A DNA stretch of 64,000 nt from Bactericera cockerelli (taxonomy: Eukaryota; Arthropoda; Insecta; Hemiptera; Triozidae), in assembly GCA_024516035.1 (NCBI GenBank), contig CM044961.1:17799374-17863373 (forward strand), read 5' to 3'. Positions 1 to 10,208 of this stretch are shown piece after piece (position 1 is the stretch's first letter; each line of letters opens with the position of its first letter). A model generated the notes under the pieces. The model did no database searches and was not told the DNA's origin. It saw nothing but the letters and a program-made list of their open reading frames with translations. A program made the position numbers and the translations under genes.

Positions 1-199
1 ACAATTTATTTGTGAACATCATCATCTTTCACTTTACCTTTTCCCAAACCTACTTGGGGTTGGCATTTTTCAACCTCATGGTTGAGGTTGGTTGTGGCAC
101 ATTATTACCTCTGGATACCTTTCCTAACGCCAACGATTCTCTTTGATTTTAAGTCCTGATTAGGACGTATCAGCTACCCATATTAACCTCAACTAGCGT

Positions 200-335
200 G
201 GGTAAGGTAAGAAATGTCAGTCTTACGTGTCCAGAGGGAACATAATTTTCAGTGTGAAAAGTCTGCTCCAACCGGGAATTGAACTCAGGATCTCTGGACT
301 ACGGGCAGTAGTCACAATCGTTATGCCACGGAGGC
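200..335 (-). repeat. tRNA-derived SINE (head region), minus strand
   Basis: On the minus strand the sequence reads as a degenerate tRNA head with a B-box-like stretch (GAGTTCAATTCCCGG) starting near 335. The same head, with the shared phrase GATCTCTGGACTA.GGGCAGTAGTC on the plus strand, recurs at 5640-5722, so this is a dispersed SINE and not a tRNA gene. The body continues toward position 1 with AACCTCA-type sequence also seen in the copy at 21690-21960. The left end is probably outside the window. Confidence 0.6.
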
Positions 336-348
336 TGTGTTCATATAG

Positions 349-535
349 GGGACACCTCCGTGGCACAGTGGTTAAGAGCAATGTTTTCTGACTCGGAGTT
401 TCCGGGTTCGAATTCTTGCCGGAGCGGAAAATTCTGACCGAGTTTTTCGTTACCGGAATGGCATGGATGTAAAGGTACAGTGCCCTGAAGTAATGCGAAA
501 GCGGTTCCGGGGCACAACTACCTTTTTTTAAAAAA
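349..535 (+). repeat. tRNA-derived SINE, plus strand
   Basis: It starts with a tRNA-like A box (GTGGCACAGTGGTTAAGAG) and has a B box (GGGTTCGAATTC) about 45 nt downstream, followed by an unrelated body ending in a T/A run. It lies head to head with the SINE at 200-335, so the two tRNA heads form a short inverted repeat (CCACGGAGGC / CCTCCGTGG). Confidence 0.6.
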
Positions 536-539
536 GGTG

Positions 540-680
540 ACATGGTGACATATTGAACATCATATTGAAGATGGTCCCATTTGAAATTCTTCAACTTGGA
601 ACTAGTGGATATAAAGATCATACGCCTCTGACCTCTAACTTTTTACTTAAACGCTTATATCTCGTGAACCACTTACCCAT
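540..680. repeat. Dispersed repeat shared with 20005-20115
   Basis: The segment contains GATGGTCCCATTT, then CATACGCCTCTGACC, then AACTTTTTAC and ACGCTTATATCTC. The same words in the same order occur at about 20005-20115. It is non-coding and its class is unknown. Confidence 0.5.
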
Positions 681-724
681 ATTTTTTTTTCTAGAAAAAT
701 AAAAAATACTTCAACTCCTACATA

Positions 725-876
725 TAAAAAAGTTGATATCATATTTGTGTTAATCACATTCGTGATATCACAACTACTCAAACTCGCTTCACTAAATTTA
801 CGCTGAAACCGGGACTTGAACCACCGACCTCCAGGTTACAAGTCCACCGCCTTATCGATGAAGCTACTGAAGTCGG
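725..876 (-). mobile_element. tRNA-derived SINE with 14-bp target-site duplication
   Basis: Minus-strand SINE with a clear tRNA head (B box GTGGTTCAAGTCC on the minus strand) and a body ending in a GATTAACACAAATATGA-type tail. It is flanked by perfect 14-bp direct repeats TCAACTCCTACATA at 711-724 and 877-890. A second copy is at 16785-16927 (plus) and a diverged copy at 10209-10373 (minus). The right-hand duplication ends 9 nt from the splice donor of the coding exon at 899-1172. Confidence 0.85.
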
Positions 877-898
877 TCAACTCCTACATACATCTCAC

Positions 899-1172
899 CT
901 TTCACTCCCCCACGACCTCCGCGTCTGGAAAAGAAAGGAATCTGCGAGAGCAGCTGCTTGGTCTCGCGTCGGGCGGGGTCCTCCTCCTCCTCTGACTCAG
1001 AGGCGCCCCCCGCGCCTCCGCCACTGAGGCCCTCGTCCTCTATGATCTTCCTCAGGGCGGCCTGCAGGGACTCGTGCCCCGTGTAGTCCTCTTGCGTGAG
1101 GGTCTTGCGGGGGCGACCCCGTCGCTTCGTCTCCCCTCCTCCACTGGGAGCTGACTGGGCAGACTGGGAACC
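899..1172 (-). CDS. AT-hook exon of a disordered nuclear protein (exon 2 visible here)
   Basis: A strikingly GC-rich 274-nt exon. The acceptor is AATTCACAG (AG at 1174-1173) and the donor is GTGAG starting at 898 on the minus strand. Read in phase 0 it continues the frame of the exon at 1831-3813. It encodes Gly/Ser-rich sequence, then an AT-hook (KRRGRPRK), then a predicted helix (ESLQAALRKIIEDEG), then an acidic Ser/Glu stretch (SESEEEED), ending in Arg/Gly-rich sequence. AT-hooks bind the minor groove of AT-rich DNA, so a chromatin role is likely. The gene continues left of the window. Retroposons flank this exon within about 10 nt of both splice sites. Confidence 0.65.
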
Positions 1173-1195
1173 CTGTGAATTGGTAAGACATACGT

Positions 1196-1465
1196 TGTTG
1201 TTGTTGTAGCCAGCTTGGCTACAGCTGGAGGGGCGAATGATGGTCTCCAGCCAACTTTATTTCAAAGTTGGCTCGTCCTGAACCACATATTTCTATGTGC
1301 GATCAACTATCATGAGGACTTGGACTTTTCTTTATAAGCCATTAAACCCATAGGAAACTGCAAGCTGGCCTGGCTTGTAAGGGTTGGCTAGTCTGTTCTC
1401 TGTTTAAAATAGTTCTCTAGCAAAACACTGGTCTTCTCCCTGTTTAACATCCCCCAGCCAGACTA
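1196..1465 (-). mobile_element. Retroposon with (CAA)n tail and 13-bp TSD
   Basis: It is flanked by perfect 13-bp repeats GTAAGACATACGT at 1183-1195 and 1466-1478. On the minus strand it ends in a short (CAA)n tail (TTGTTGTTGTTG at 1196-1207 on plus), the layout of a SINE or truncated LINE. It has an internal inverted repeat around AGCCAACTTTGAAATAAAGTTGGCT. No coding capacity was seen. It sits in the intron only 8 nt upstream of the acceptor AG of the 899-1172 exon. Confidence 0.75.
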
Positions 1466-1830
1466 GTAAGACATACGTAGATGGTAAAGCTTGAGAAATT
1501 ATTTTAGCTCATTTCAAGATTTATTATACAAAAGAGCACAATTATCCACCAATTTCTGTTTTACTTTAAGACTATTATGCATTTCCTAGCAAACTATTAA
1601 CATTTTAAAAATAACATGAGACTTCACATTGAACAGGAATAACTACTTGTGTAGCAGAAGCCTACTGAGCAAAAAATTAAATCTTTCCAAGAAAATAGAT
1701 GTTTAAAATCAGGATTTATACAGGTGTTATAAAAGATTAATAATTGTCTGTTTACATAACCAAGCGACAATAGGAACTATTATACTATAAATACTTAGAG
1801 ATTAATAAAAAGATACCATTTACTTACTTG

Positions 1831-3813
1831 AGAGTTTGAGTTGTCATCACTGCCACTAGCATCATTGGTAGACTCAACATCACTGTTCTGAGCTGACTTG
1901 CCTGCCAAATGTTTCTTAATGTTCCATGGAGGCAAAGCCCCATCCTCCAGTTCATCATCAATCCGTGTCAGCTTCACAGCAACATCCACAGCAGCTGACT
2001 TCCTTGTTCTTAATGCTCTGGCAGGGGTCACATCAGATTTGTTTTTACGAGCACTTCGAGTGTGTTTATCAGTTTGTGCATCTTTATCTTCTTCACTCTC
2101 ACTACCAGTACCATCATCTTCATCCGTGTCTTCATCTGAACTACTGTTTTCTTTGTTCTCTGCTGATTTCTTTTCAGCTGTTTTGATCTCAGCATTGTCT
2201 TTTTTACTTTCAGTTTCATCAGAGATTTCCATTTTAATTTCTTCATTTATAAGATCAAGTTTCTTTGTCAGCTCAGTTTCCTTCTGTGTAGGTTGAGAAA
2301 GTAGCATGTGATCTGGTTTGGTATCTGGAGCAGGCAATTCTTGTTTTTCCTCTCTTGAATCCACATTTAAAACTGGGAATTCTTCCTTGCTGTTTGGTTT
2401 TGTTGGAGATATTACCTTTGGTTTTTCTGATGTTGGAACTACCTTGGTTATCTGTTGAGACACAGGAGATTTCTTCTCAGCAGGTTTAGGCTGCTGATGA
2501 GGTGTGTTTTGTGCAATATTCATTCTAGGCCCACCAGGTGGGGCACCTCTGGTTGTCTTTACTGCTACTGGCTTTTTAATTTGTTGAGCCTGAGGTCTGA
2601 TTTGTTGCACAATAGGTTTGGGTGGGGATACCATTTTTGACAGAGGTTTGGGCACTGTCTGTCGAATAGGAGATTTTGCTTTAGGCACAGGAGTAACAGT
2701 TGCAAAACCCACAGGAGACTTGGCAGCACAGGATGGAATAGCAGTGATGGAAATGCCTTCAGGGATTTGACTTCTGATTTCTGCAGAAAGCTGAGGTTGT
2801 GCAGGGGTAAGGGTTACTCCTTTCTGGGCAAGTGCTGATATTGTTACTTCTCTTGATAGGACGGGAGATATGTCCACTTCATTCCTGGTTTGATTTTTGA
2901 CAGGTGATATTGAGAGTCCTCCTCTTTGATTGACAGGGGACACTGTAAGTCCACCTCTATGAGATTGAGGCGAAGGACTTCTGCTTGTATTTCTCATTGG
3001 AAATCTGGAAGCAGGACCCATGCGAGGTACAGGAGACAAAGTGGCTCCTCCCATCTGTCTTACTGGAGACATTCGCATTCCTGAATTGCTAGGAGAGGTT
3101 GGACTTCTACCAGGAGCCATATGTACAGGTGATATTGTTGCTCGGTTACCAGAAGCTGCCATATCAGTGCTAACATGCAGAGGCGCACTCATGGGTCTGA
3201 TAGGGTTAAGACCAGGTAGTTTCTTGAGAACTTTATTTGGAGGTGGTTTAGGCATTGAATCTTTTACCTCAGGAGATCTAGTGACAACACTTGATGGTGC
3301 TTTAGTTTCGGGCAGACTTGACATTTCTTTCTTATCTGGTGATTTTTCTGTTCCAGCATTTGCTTTTGTTTGGACAACTGTTTTTGGAGTTGTTTCTACT
3401 GTTGATGTTGCAGGCTTGGGATTGATTTTCCCTGGTTCAGTTGATACATTACAAATTTTATTTTCAGATATGGTTGATTTTTCGTCAATTTTACTTACAC
3501 ACTCTTCTATTGAATCATCTTTTGTTGAAGATTTTTCCACTGCAGCAGGTTTTACTGCACTCTCAGATGGGGAAATGGGAGTGTTATCTTGTTTGACTTT
3601 TTTATTTGGCACAGTAGAGGGATCAACACCATCAGCTGGGTGTTTTTTGGTATCACTGATTTCATGTTTGTCTTCTTTAATGGGTTCACTGATTGGTTTA
3701 TCCACAGTGCCAGTATCATTGGTTGTATTAGCACCTTCATTGACATCTAGTTTGATCTTCTTACTAGGTGGTGGATTTACACTTGGTATTTCATCTGATT
3801 TGTCTATTTCCAT
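1831..3813 (-). CDS. Disordered, Ser/Pro/Lys-rich nuclear protein, first coding exon
   Basis: About 661 residues from ATG at 3813 to a consensus donor (CAA|GTAAGT) at 1831/1830; reading past the donor gives only a few residues before a stop. An acceptor (TTTTTTTGCAG, exon from 3835) lies just upstream of the ATG, so a non-coding exon exists further right. The protein is low complexity throughout. It has Lys/Asp/Glu/Ser/Thr-rich N- and C-terminal parts, putative nuclear signals (PPPSKKIKLD near residue 15, PNKKVKQD near 70), and a central region (about 220-400) with over ten SPV/SPxP-like motifs resembling proline-directed kinase sites. An acidic block (SSSDEDTDEDDGTGSESEEDKD) lies near residue 560. 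With the AT-hook in the next exon, a chromatin-associated role is inferred. I do not recognise an orthologue. Confidence 0.75.
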
Positions 3814-3834
3814 TTTTCCACTCTTTTAAAGCTC

Positions 3835-3845
3835 CTGCAAAAAAA
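3835..3845 (-). other. Splice acceptor of the coding exon (5'UTR intron)
   Basis: On the minus strand a T7 tract followed by GCAG precedes GAGCTTTAAAAGAGTGGAAAA and the ATG at 3813. This indicates that the ATG-containing exon is spliced to an upstream leader. That leader was not found; a GC-richer patch near 6440-6480 is a possible but unsupported candidate. Confidence 0.5.
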
Positions 3846-3877
3846 GTTCATTATGTAATGTAATTAATATTATATTC

Positions 3878-4035
3878 ACTGTGGCAGAGTGGTATAGCAC
3901 TCAGCTGCTGGATAGAATATTTTATACTCAGTAATTTGGATGTCTGGAGTCCACTCATACCCCATGAGGAAAAATGAGTAGTTACTAGTATGAGTAACAA
4001 CTAGTGATATTAGCACTGTATAAATAAAATGATGT
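3878..4035 (+). repeat. Degenerate tRNA-like repeat
   Basis: GTGGCAGAGTGGTATAGCACTCAG resembles a tRNA D-arm/A-box, and a B-box-like GGAGTCCACTCATACCCC follows about 50 nt later. It looks like an old SINE head; no second copy or TSD was found. Confidence 0.35.
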
Positions 4036-4039
4036 AATG

Positions 4040-5470
4040 CTAAGCTAACCACACCAATTGTGAAGAGGCCTTATCTTTTAGCACAAAGTAATCATTCATT
4101 ATCATGTTGGTATTTTGAAACATTGGATTTTATTTTTCAAAATCAGTTAATCTGTCACAGCAAAGCAAAAAAAATACAAACAATTATTTTTTAAATCTCA
4201 AAATTAAATTGTAATTATTTGACTTTCAGTAATAACAATCCCATAAAAACAAAAATGTGAAAAATAGGCCAAGTTCTGATCTAAAATATTTCTTGCCTTA
4301 AAGGAATGAGATCTAAAAGTATGGCCAAGTATGTAGTTAAAATACCAATTACAGTTGCAGAATGTATATTTTTTCCTCTTTATCAACTTGGCAAGTTTTT
4401 CATATCAAATATTACTTGGAACTCTCAGTAAGAAACTTGCCAAACTGATTACTATTTAACTCATTACTTTTTTCAAAGATCTCCTATTGTAGATTTATTT
4501 TTGTCATTTCAAAATTTCACAACAGGTTTCATTATTTTGTTAAGTGTAGTTATTTGACCTGCCCTATTTTTAAAATTTGGAAAACTCCAAGACTGACCTG
4601 ATAACAGTATGTAGGTTCTTAAGCATTTTTGTTCCTTAAAACAAAATAATCAACACTATATTTTATGGTTATATTCTGTTGCAATGCTAAATTACAAACT
4701 CTTCATTTTTTTACCAATTTTTTGCTTTTATAGTTAACCAAAGTACAGTGAAACCTCCATGTATTCACAGATCCCATGATTTTGTTCACTATTTGGGGGT
4801 AAAAATAACCAGTAAACATTTTTGTTACTTGCAAAAAAAATCAATTCATCACATTTGTTTAGCCTTTAATTGTGAATACTGAACTAAAAGCAGGGCAAAA
4901 AATCTTGGGATTTACTACACCTGATAACATAGTGACATTCAAAAATTAAATTCCAAGCATGTATGGAACATACCCTGAAAAATTCTGCTCAATTTGACAG
5001 AAATAGCATCTTTGATGGGTTGAATGGATTTGACTCATTTGTTAGCCTCACTTGATGTTACTTAACATTATGTGGTCCAAAACTATAGAGCCAATTCCAA
5101 TTATGTCTAAAATATACTCTAGAAAATTCTGGGCAATTGGAGAAAAATTAATTTTATTGTGTTACAAAACATATACAAAGAATATAGATAGACAGAAATA
5201 GACAAGTGCCACTTGGGTTAAAGTAAACTTGACACTTTGTTATCTTTTGCTTGCAATCTGTTACAATTTACAAGATATTTAAAATTAAAAAAAAAAACAT
5301 TAAACTACCCACAAAGTATATCTTTCAGTGATTTTTTACTTTTGTGCACCTGATTCAGTCTCCTGAACACATTAAAAACATACCTCTGAAAATTGCAGTA
5401 TTATGTTTGCCATGTAAACTTTAGTGAAATTAATAGACAGTTCTCCCTATCTTACACAGTATGCAATCGA
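4040..5470. other. Intronic/intergenic AT-rich sequence
   Basis: No open frame with codon structure, RNA gene or repeat copy could be recognised. It probably belongs to the 5'UTR intron of the minus-strand nuclear-protein gene. Confidence 0.5.
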
Positions 5471-5473
5471 TGA

Positions 5474-5722
5474 GTTATTATTATCTGACCTGGTTGCAGG
5501 GTTTTCAGTGAAACCCTTGCAATTAACACTGTGACCTAATTAGATCTATTGTGACCACTTGATTCTATTTGTTTTTAATGTTCTGATCAGGATGGGTGTT
5601 ACCCTCCATTTGCTGGGAATCGTACCAGAAAAATTCTTAAAGTCTGCCCCAACTGGGGATCGGACATGGGATCTCTGGACTATGGGCAGTAGTCTGAACC
5701 CTTACGCCACAGAGGCTGGCTT
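5474..5722 (-). repeat. tRNA-derived SINE with AAT-type tail
   Basis: Minus-strand copy of the family at 200-335: the tRNA-like head is at 5720-5640 and the body contains GGTCACAATAGATC and ends near 5474 in CAGATAATAATAACTC. The body from 5490 to about 5600 matches 21705-21800 (TCTGACCTGGTTG.AGGGTTT...CTGTGACCT.AT.AGA), which supports one dispersed family. Confidence 0.65.
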
Positions 5723-6598
5723 GAGTTAGAGCCACAGAGGTTTTACAAAATTGTCTATTTATTTTGCCCCTAGACATTTACTCAAGATCTGAGTTTTGCC
5801 AACAACTTATCAAATTCAATATCCAGTCCTTCAGGGAGCAGTGTCTGCTAAAGCAAGGTTTTCCCATGGTAACTTAATGAAAACCTTCCATAATTGTTAT
5901 TTATATTGGTTTATTTTCCAAATAATTCATTCTATTAATATTTATTAAACATTAACCATTTCATATTGTGTCTGGCTCTTCGGAGGTGTCCTCTAGATTT
6001 AACTTTATCTCTACAATAAGTAGGTACCGTGGAGATAAAATCAATTTTTTTTTTTCTCAAGTTTCCATGTATTTATATTTCACAAATAAACATCTTCAAC
6101 AAATAATGAGGGCATAACCACCTTCAAAAGATAAAAAACCTTGAGCTGAAGGTAGGGATGTGCAGAAATATAAAAAATTACCTTTGGCAAGAATCAGGAA
6201 TGCTGTTTACTGCTCTTCTGTGTTTAATACTTCATTCAATCTTCACAGTAGATGGAGGTTCATTTTCAAAGGTTTTGAAAACATAAAAATAGGTGGTTAT
6301 GAGAAGGAACTAGTATTTTAAAGAAAAAGCGGAAAAAAAAGAATAATTATTGTGTTTTACCGAAAATTGAAATTGCAAATTAAAAATCTGAAATTCTGAA
6401 ACTAAAAAATAAAATAAAAATGGAATTGTAAACAGTTTGTAGAGAGCAGCCATTTGTAAACGCCGCGCCGGTTCAATCTAAAATACGCCTAATGATAGGT
6501 AACTTATTATGCAATAAGCATGACATTTTTTATGTACAAAAGTCGGAACATAAACGGCGCCCGGCGTTTTTAATGTCTCTTTCTATAATTATTCTACT
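5723..6598. other. AT-rich sequence without recognised features
   Basis: No coding exon, RNA gene or repeat pair was identified. A small GC-rich patch near 6450-6480 (ACGCCGCGCCGG) could be a promoter or leader for the minus-strand gene, but nothing in the sequence proves this. Confidence 0.4.
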
Positions 6599-6610
6599 AG
6601 GCACGGCCAT

Positions 6611-6883
6611 AGCCAGCGTCGATGGCATGTTGAATACACCGGTTCCCTTCAGAACACCGAAGTTAAGCGACATCCAGCGAGGTTAAGACTTGGATGGGTG
6701 ACCATTCAAATTCTAATTCTCGTGACGCTGGCTTTTCCCGGCCCCACTCAGGCTGGGTGAGGTCAATGTGAGTAGCAGGTTTGTGAGTTTCCTGCGAATG
6801 GAGGGTAAAACCCCCGTCGTGATATGACCATGGCAGTTGAAAGCGACGTTAAACCCTCCAAAAAAAAAAAAAAAAAAAAAAAA
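6611..6883 (+). mobile_element. 5S rRNA-derived SINE (SINE3-like), complete with TSD
   Basis: The head carries 5S rRNA internal promoter sequence (CACCGAAGTTAAGCGACATC, then GACTTGGATGGGTGACC). A unique body follows (CTCAGGCTGGGTGAGGTCAATG ... GTCGTGATATGACCATGGCAG), then a poly-A tail at about 6860-6884. Perfect 12-bp direct repeats AGGCACGGCCAT flank it at 6599-6610 and 6884-6895. The intact TSD and long poly-A indicate a fairly recent LINE-mediated insertion. An inverted fragment of the same body lies at 13425-13560. Confidence 0.9.
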
Positions 6884-6895
6884 AGGCACGGCCAT

Positions 6896-7344
6896 CTGGT
6901 GATGAAAAATATTTAGTATATTACTTTTTCTCTCACTTCATAACTATCTATGGCCATCAAAAAATCAAATACCCAAATATGTATGATTATATTATGTAAT
7001 CTTCTCGTAAATTCTATGATAATACACAAAAGGTTGAACTAAAGAGAATCACAAAAAGATAAATATCTAGGTATAATTATGGAAAAACATAAATCTGATA
7101 ATAAGACTTGTCAAACAATACCTCATTAGGGAAAATAAAATTCTTTTTTTCATTGTTCCCATTTGCGAAGGATAACAACAATTAAAAAATCTGGTGTAAA
7201 CATCACACGACTTTCCTTATCCTAATAGAAATGGGAACTGGATTTTTCGTAATCAGCACCTCAAAATCGTTGGATTTGATATGTTACAACCCCCATCTAC
7301 GATAAATAATAAAAAAAGTTTGTCTAATCCGGACCCTCGGAAAT
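6896..7344. other. AT-rich sequence without recognised features
   Basis: No coding exon or repeat family was recognised. Short A and T runs only. Confidence 0.4.
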
Positions 7345-7745
7345 ACCGGTAAGTTGGGAGCCGGGTTCCAAAAAGTTCAAGATATCACAAAAATTATCAG
7401 AATAAATCCCTATTTTTTTTTATTATTATTATTATGTTGTTCTCTATTTTTTTTTTTTTTTTTTTTTGTATATTTAACCAATCCAAAGAAACGGCCCTTG
7501 CGGCCCAGCAGACGCAGAATGCGGCCGATTTCAACCAAAAGTTTTTGGTGTATAACATTAATTTCCATACCAAATTTCAAGTCTCTAGCTTTTACCGTCC
7601 TCGAGATATCGAGTTCACAGACGGACGGGCGGACAGACAGACGCACGGACCAATGGCTGAAAACAACTCTTTTGGTATCCTGAGGCTGTGATTCGTACAG
7701 AAATGTGAAAAACTGGGTAGGTTAAATTTTCGACGAATACACTAC
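7345..7745 (+). repeat. Dispersed repeat with (GACGGACA)-like minisatellite
   Basis: It includes a poly-T run, the phrase ACCAAATTTCAAGTCTCTAGC..., CTCGAGATATC, a short GACGGACGGGCGGACAGACAG minisatellite, and GTGAAAAACTGGGTAGGT followed by TTTTCGACGAATAC. Parts recur at 8105-8150 (ACCAAATTTCAAGTC.ATAGC and CTCGAGATATC), 17600-17740 (inverted) and 20150-20205. It looks like a non-autonomous repeat family of unknown class. Confidence 0.55.
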
Positions 7746-8158
7746 TTTCCCTATTATAGGATAAACTCTTTCCATCTATGAAACTTTCACGTATCGTTTA
7801 GAGGTAATTGATTTCAACAAATTATTAAAAATCCCGATCCACTAAAAAAAAAAAAAAAAAATGAATATCAAAAGTCAGTTGAAATTTTACTATTGGTGAC
7901 TACGACAACCAATTTTTAGTTAAATTCTTTTGAAAATCCTATATTTAATTAATTTGTGGTGGGTCAACTCTCATTGATTTATTGATACCTCAAGCCACAG
8001 CCAAGAGTTCAGACACCGACAAAAAGCGGTTAAATCTCCGCCGGTGGTGGTTATACAAATTTAATATACATGTTAGTCGTATGTCTTTTGCACAAGGAGC
8101 CTAATGTACCAAATTTCAAGTCAATAGCTAAAATCGTTCTCGAGATATCTTATTGGCT

Positions 8159-8789
8159 ACCGATCACTTGCGACAATTTACCTGAAAAAACCCGACATTT
8201 GCGACAACAGAAAAAGGTATTCACTGTAACGTTTGCGACAATATCAGACAGACAAAGGAACAGGTTAACTCCTTTGTTCATTTCGGAATTTCCAAATAAA
8301 TACCGGGTCGACTAAAATATGGACGTATGTAAATTTATCCGATTGAATGAATTCCTTCTCTCATCATAGATAAATTTATTTTATTTGAGGAGACTCCTTG
8401 TCAGACAAACGGTTGTCAGACTAAATGTTGTGTTTCGTTAGCCGGCTAGGATAGCTTGGGTGAGGGGCTTAGGTTAGGTTGAAATTAGCGCAGGGTTAGA
8501 CCGGGTCGCTACGCAACCCGGCCTAACCGCCTGCGCTAATTTCAACCTAACCTAAGCCCCTCACCCAACCATCCTACCCGACAAACTGAAGTCAGTGATC
8601 TATCGTGCAATCTCACCTTGTTAACTTTACCTAACCCTATCTAACACCAAAATTCCTCTAACAAAAAAACACCTACCAGTACGAACTAAAATTTGATTCA
8701 CACTGTATGAAACATTGAAATCTATACCTGCAATATATTGTCGCAAATGTATGGTTTGAAACCTTTTTTCATTGTCGCAAATGATCGGT
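8159..8789. mobile_element. Non-autonomous DNA element with long inverted termini
   Basis: The left end ACCGATCACTTGCGACAAT (8159-8177) is the near-perfect reverse complement of the right end at 8771-8789. The inversion continues for tens of bases, with further TTGCGACAA words at 8197 and 8232 and TTGTCGCAA at 8741. No transposase is present and no TSD could be fixed. The centre holds a separate large palindrome at 8435-8585. Confidence 0.65.
8435..8585. repeat. Large near-perfect palindrome (foldback)
   Basis: The left arm (through TTGGGTGAGGGGCTTAGGTT and on to GACCGGGTCG) is mirrored by the right arm (CGCAACCCGGCC ... CCTAACCTAAGCCCCTCACC). The arms are about 65 bp with a loop of under 10 nt. 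A transcript would form a long hairpin. Confidence 0.8.
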
Positions 8790-9020
8790 TTTAAACAAAA
8801 GATTTCCGCAAGTGTCGAATTGCGATCTTATTTACAGATTTTCCCTTTGTTCCAAACACATTATGTAACCAATTTTGTTATCTCGGTTCCCACAATGCCT
8901 TCTCATAATCATCACATAGGCTCACAAATCATCAGGTATATAAAGAAGGAATCAACTATGCTTGAGCCAGTTTTGTTCGGTTTCTCGGAGAGTTAACATC
9001 GTCTCTCTGCTTGTCGGTTC

Positions 9021-9023
<3 letters not shown>

Positions 9024-9058
<35 letters not shown>
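9024..9058. repeat. Poly-T run
   Basis: An uninterrupted T run of about 35 bp, probably the poly-A tail of a minus-strand retroposon. The body was not recognised. Confidence 0.6.
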
Positions 9059-9062
<4 letters not shown>

Positions 9063-9237
9063 CCGATGTTTTAAAATATTATGTAAAATCTCTATTTCAT
9101 TTTCTTTTAATTTTTATTTCATCCATTTGTTGAGTGATTTTCCGTTTAAATTGCAGTCGACAGCATAACAAATTAGGGTGAGTGTTTTTATGCATGCTTA
9201 AATTAAATTAGATATCATTTACTTAAAGACGGGAGAC

Positions 9238-9434
9238 CACTGAGTGTAACATTTTGAATTTTAAATGGAAGAATTGCGCAATGTTTCCTGATCATCCATG
9301 AAACATTGCGCAGCGTTGTTCGACATTTTGAATATTAAATGGGACGTGTTGCAAAGCTTTACGAATTTAATGTTGATCAAAGTTGAAACCTAATGATCCA
9401 TGAAACGTTGCGAGACAAAATGTTGCACTTAGTG
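9238..9434. mobile_element. Short MITE with 19-bp terminal inverted repeats
   Basis: The left end CACTGAGTGTAACATTTTG and the reverse complement of the right end, CACTAAGTGCAACATTTTG, match at 17 of 19 positions. An internal perfect inverted repeat TGCGCAATGTTTC / GAAACATTGCGCA lies at about 9277-9315. The class is not certain and no clear TSD was seen. Confidence 0.6.
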
Positions 9435-10094
9435 AGATTCTGGTAGAACTAAAATTTTCTCTTCTTTTTTTTCATCATACCTCTACTTTTTTGTCTCACA
9501 TTTTGGTGCTTTTTCAACAATCCACTTTATTTTCAACTAAATTTTCCTATCGATAATCTCTTCTCTTGAGCCTCAAGATTTCTATTTTCTCATAAGTGGC
9601 TAGTTGTCTACCTACTATAGTTTTGAGCTGTGAGGTTTTTTTTCTGAATATTTCAGGACCTCAGCCATTCTCTTTCTCTGTCCTATTCTAATTTACTGAA
9701 CTATACAGAGTGAACGAAAAGTTCAGGGACGGATTTTTATTTTTTTTAACAGTTTAAGATACACATACTTGAATTTTTGCATGAAGTTCTAACACAAGTT
9801 TGCCCAATTTCTACAGGTTGTCCCAAAAGTAGTTAAACAGGTATCAACTTTCGATTTAAATAGAACATAATATTTTTTATTCAATATTTGAAAGATACCT
9901 CAAATTTTACACACAATTGACCCCTAACTTGATTATTTGATTTAAAGGATCTGCGATCAACACCGCGGAATTATGGACTTTAAAAAAATAAAGGTGTTTA
10001 AACCCAGAGTGTGATACATCAAATCAGTGTAATTTTTCATGCTAAATTACGTGGTAGCATTGGTTTTCTTTCCTCCGAGAATATCGCTCGAAAA
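9435..10094. other. Sequence before assembly gap; no gene recognised
   Basis: AT-rich. A CTATACAGAGTGAACGAAAAGTTC word near 9705 resembles a mariner-like terminus, but no partner end was found. Confidence 0.3.
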
Positions 10095-10194
10095 NNNNNN
10101 NNNNNNNNNNNNNNNNNNNNNNNNNNNNNNNNNNNNNNNNNNNNNNNNNNNNNNNNNNNNNNNNNNNNNNNNNNNNNNNNNNNNNNNNNNNNNN
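10095..10194. other. Assembly gap (100 N)
   Basis: Exactly 100 ambiguous bases, the usual placeholder for a scaffold join of unknown length. Missing yellow exons could lie here. Confidence 1.
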
Positions 10195-10208
10195 AATACA
10201 AGGACTTG

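Noticed and set aside
3020..3829. 269-codon plus-strand open frame opposite the nuclear protein
   Set aside because: Antisense shadow of the Ser/Pro-rich coding exon; no domain, and the minus strand has consistent start and splice signals.
6650..6700. Possible 5S rRNA gene
   Set aside because: Only the internal promoter region is 5S-like; the downstream body, poly-A and TSD show a SINE.
7410..7691. Overlapping 78-109-codon frames with poly-Phe or poly-Lys
   Set aside because: They span a poly-T run and a GACGGACA minisatellite of a dispersed repeat; no protein features.
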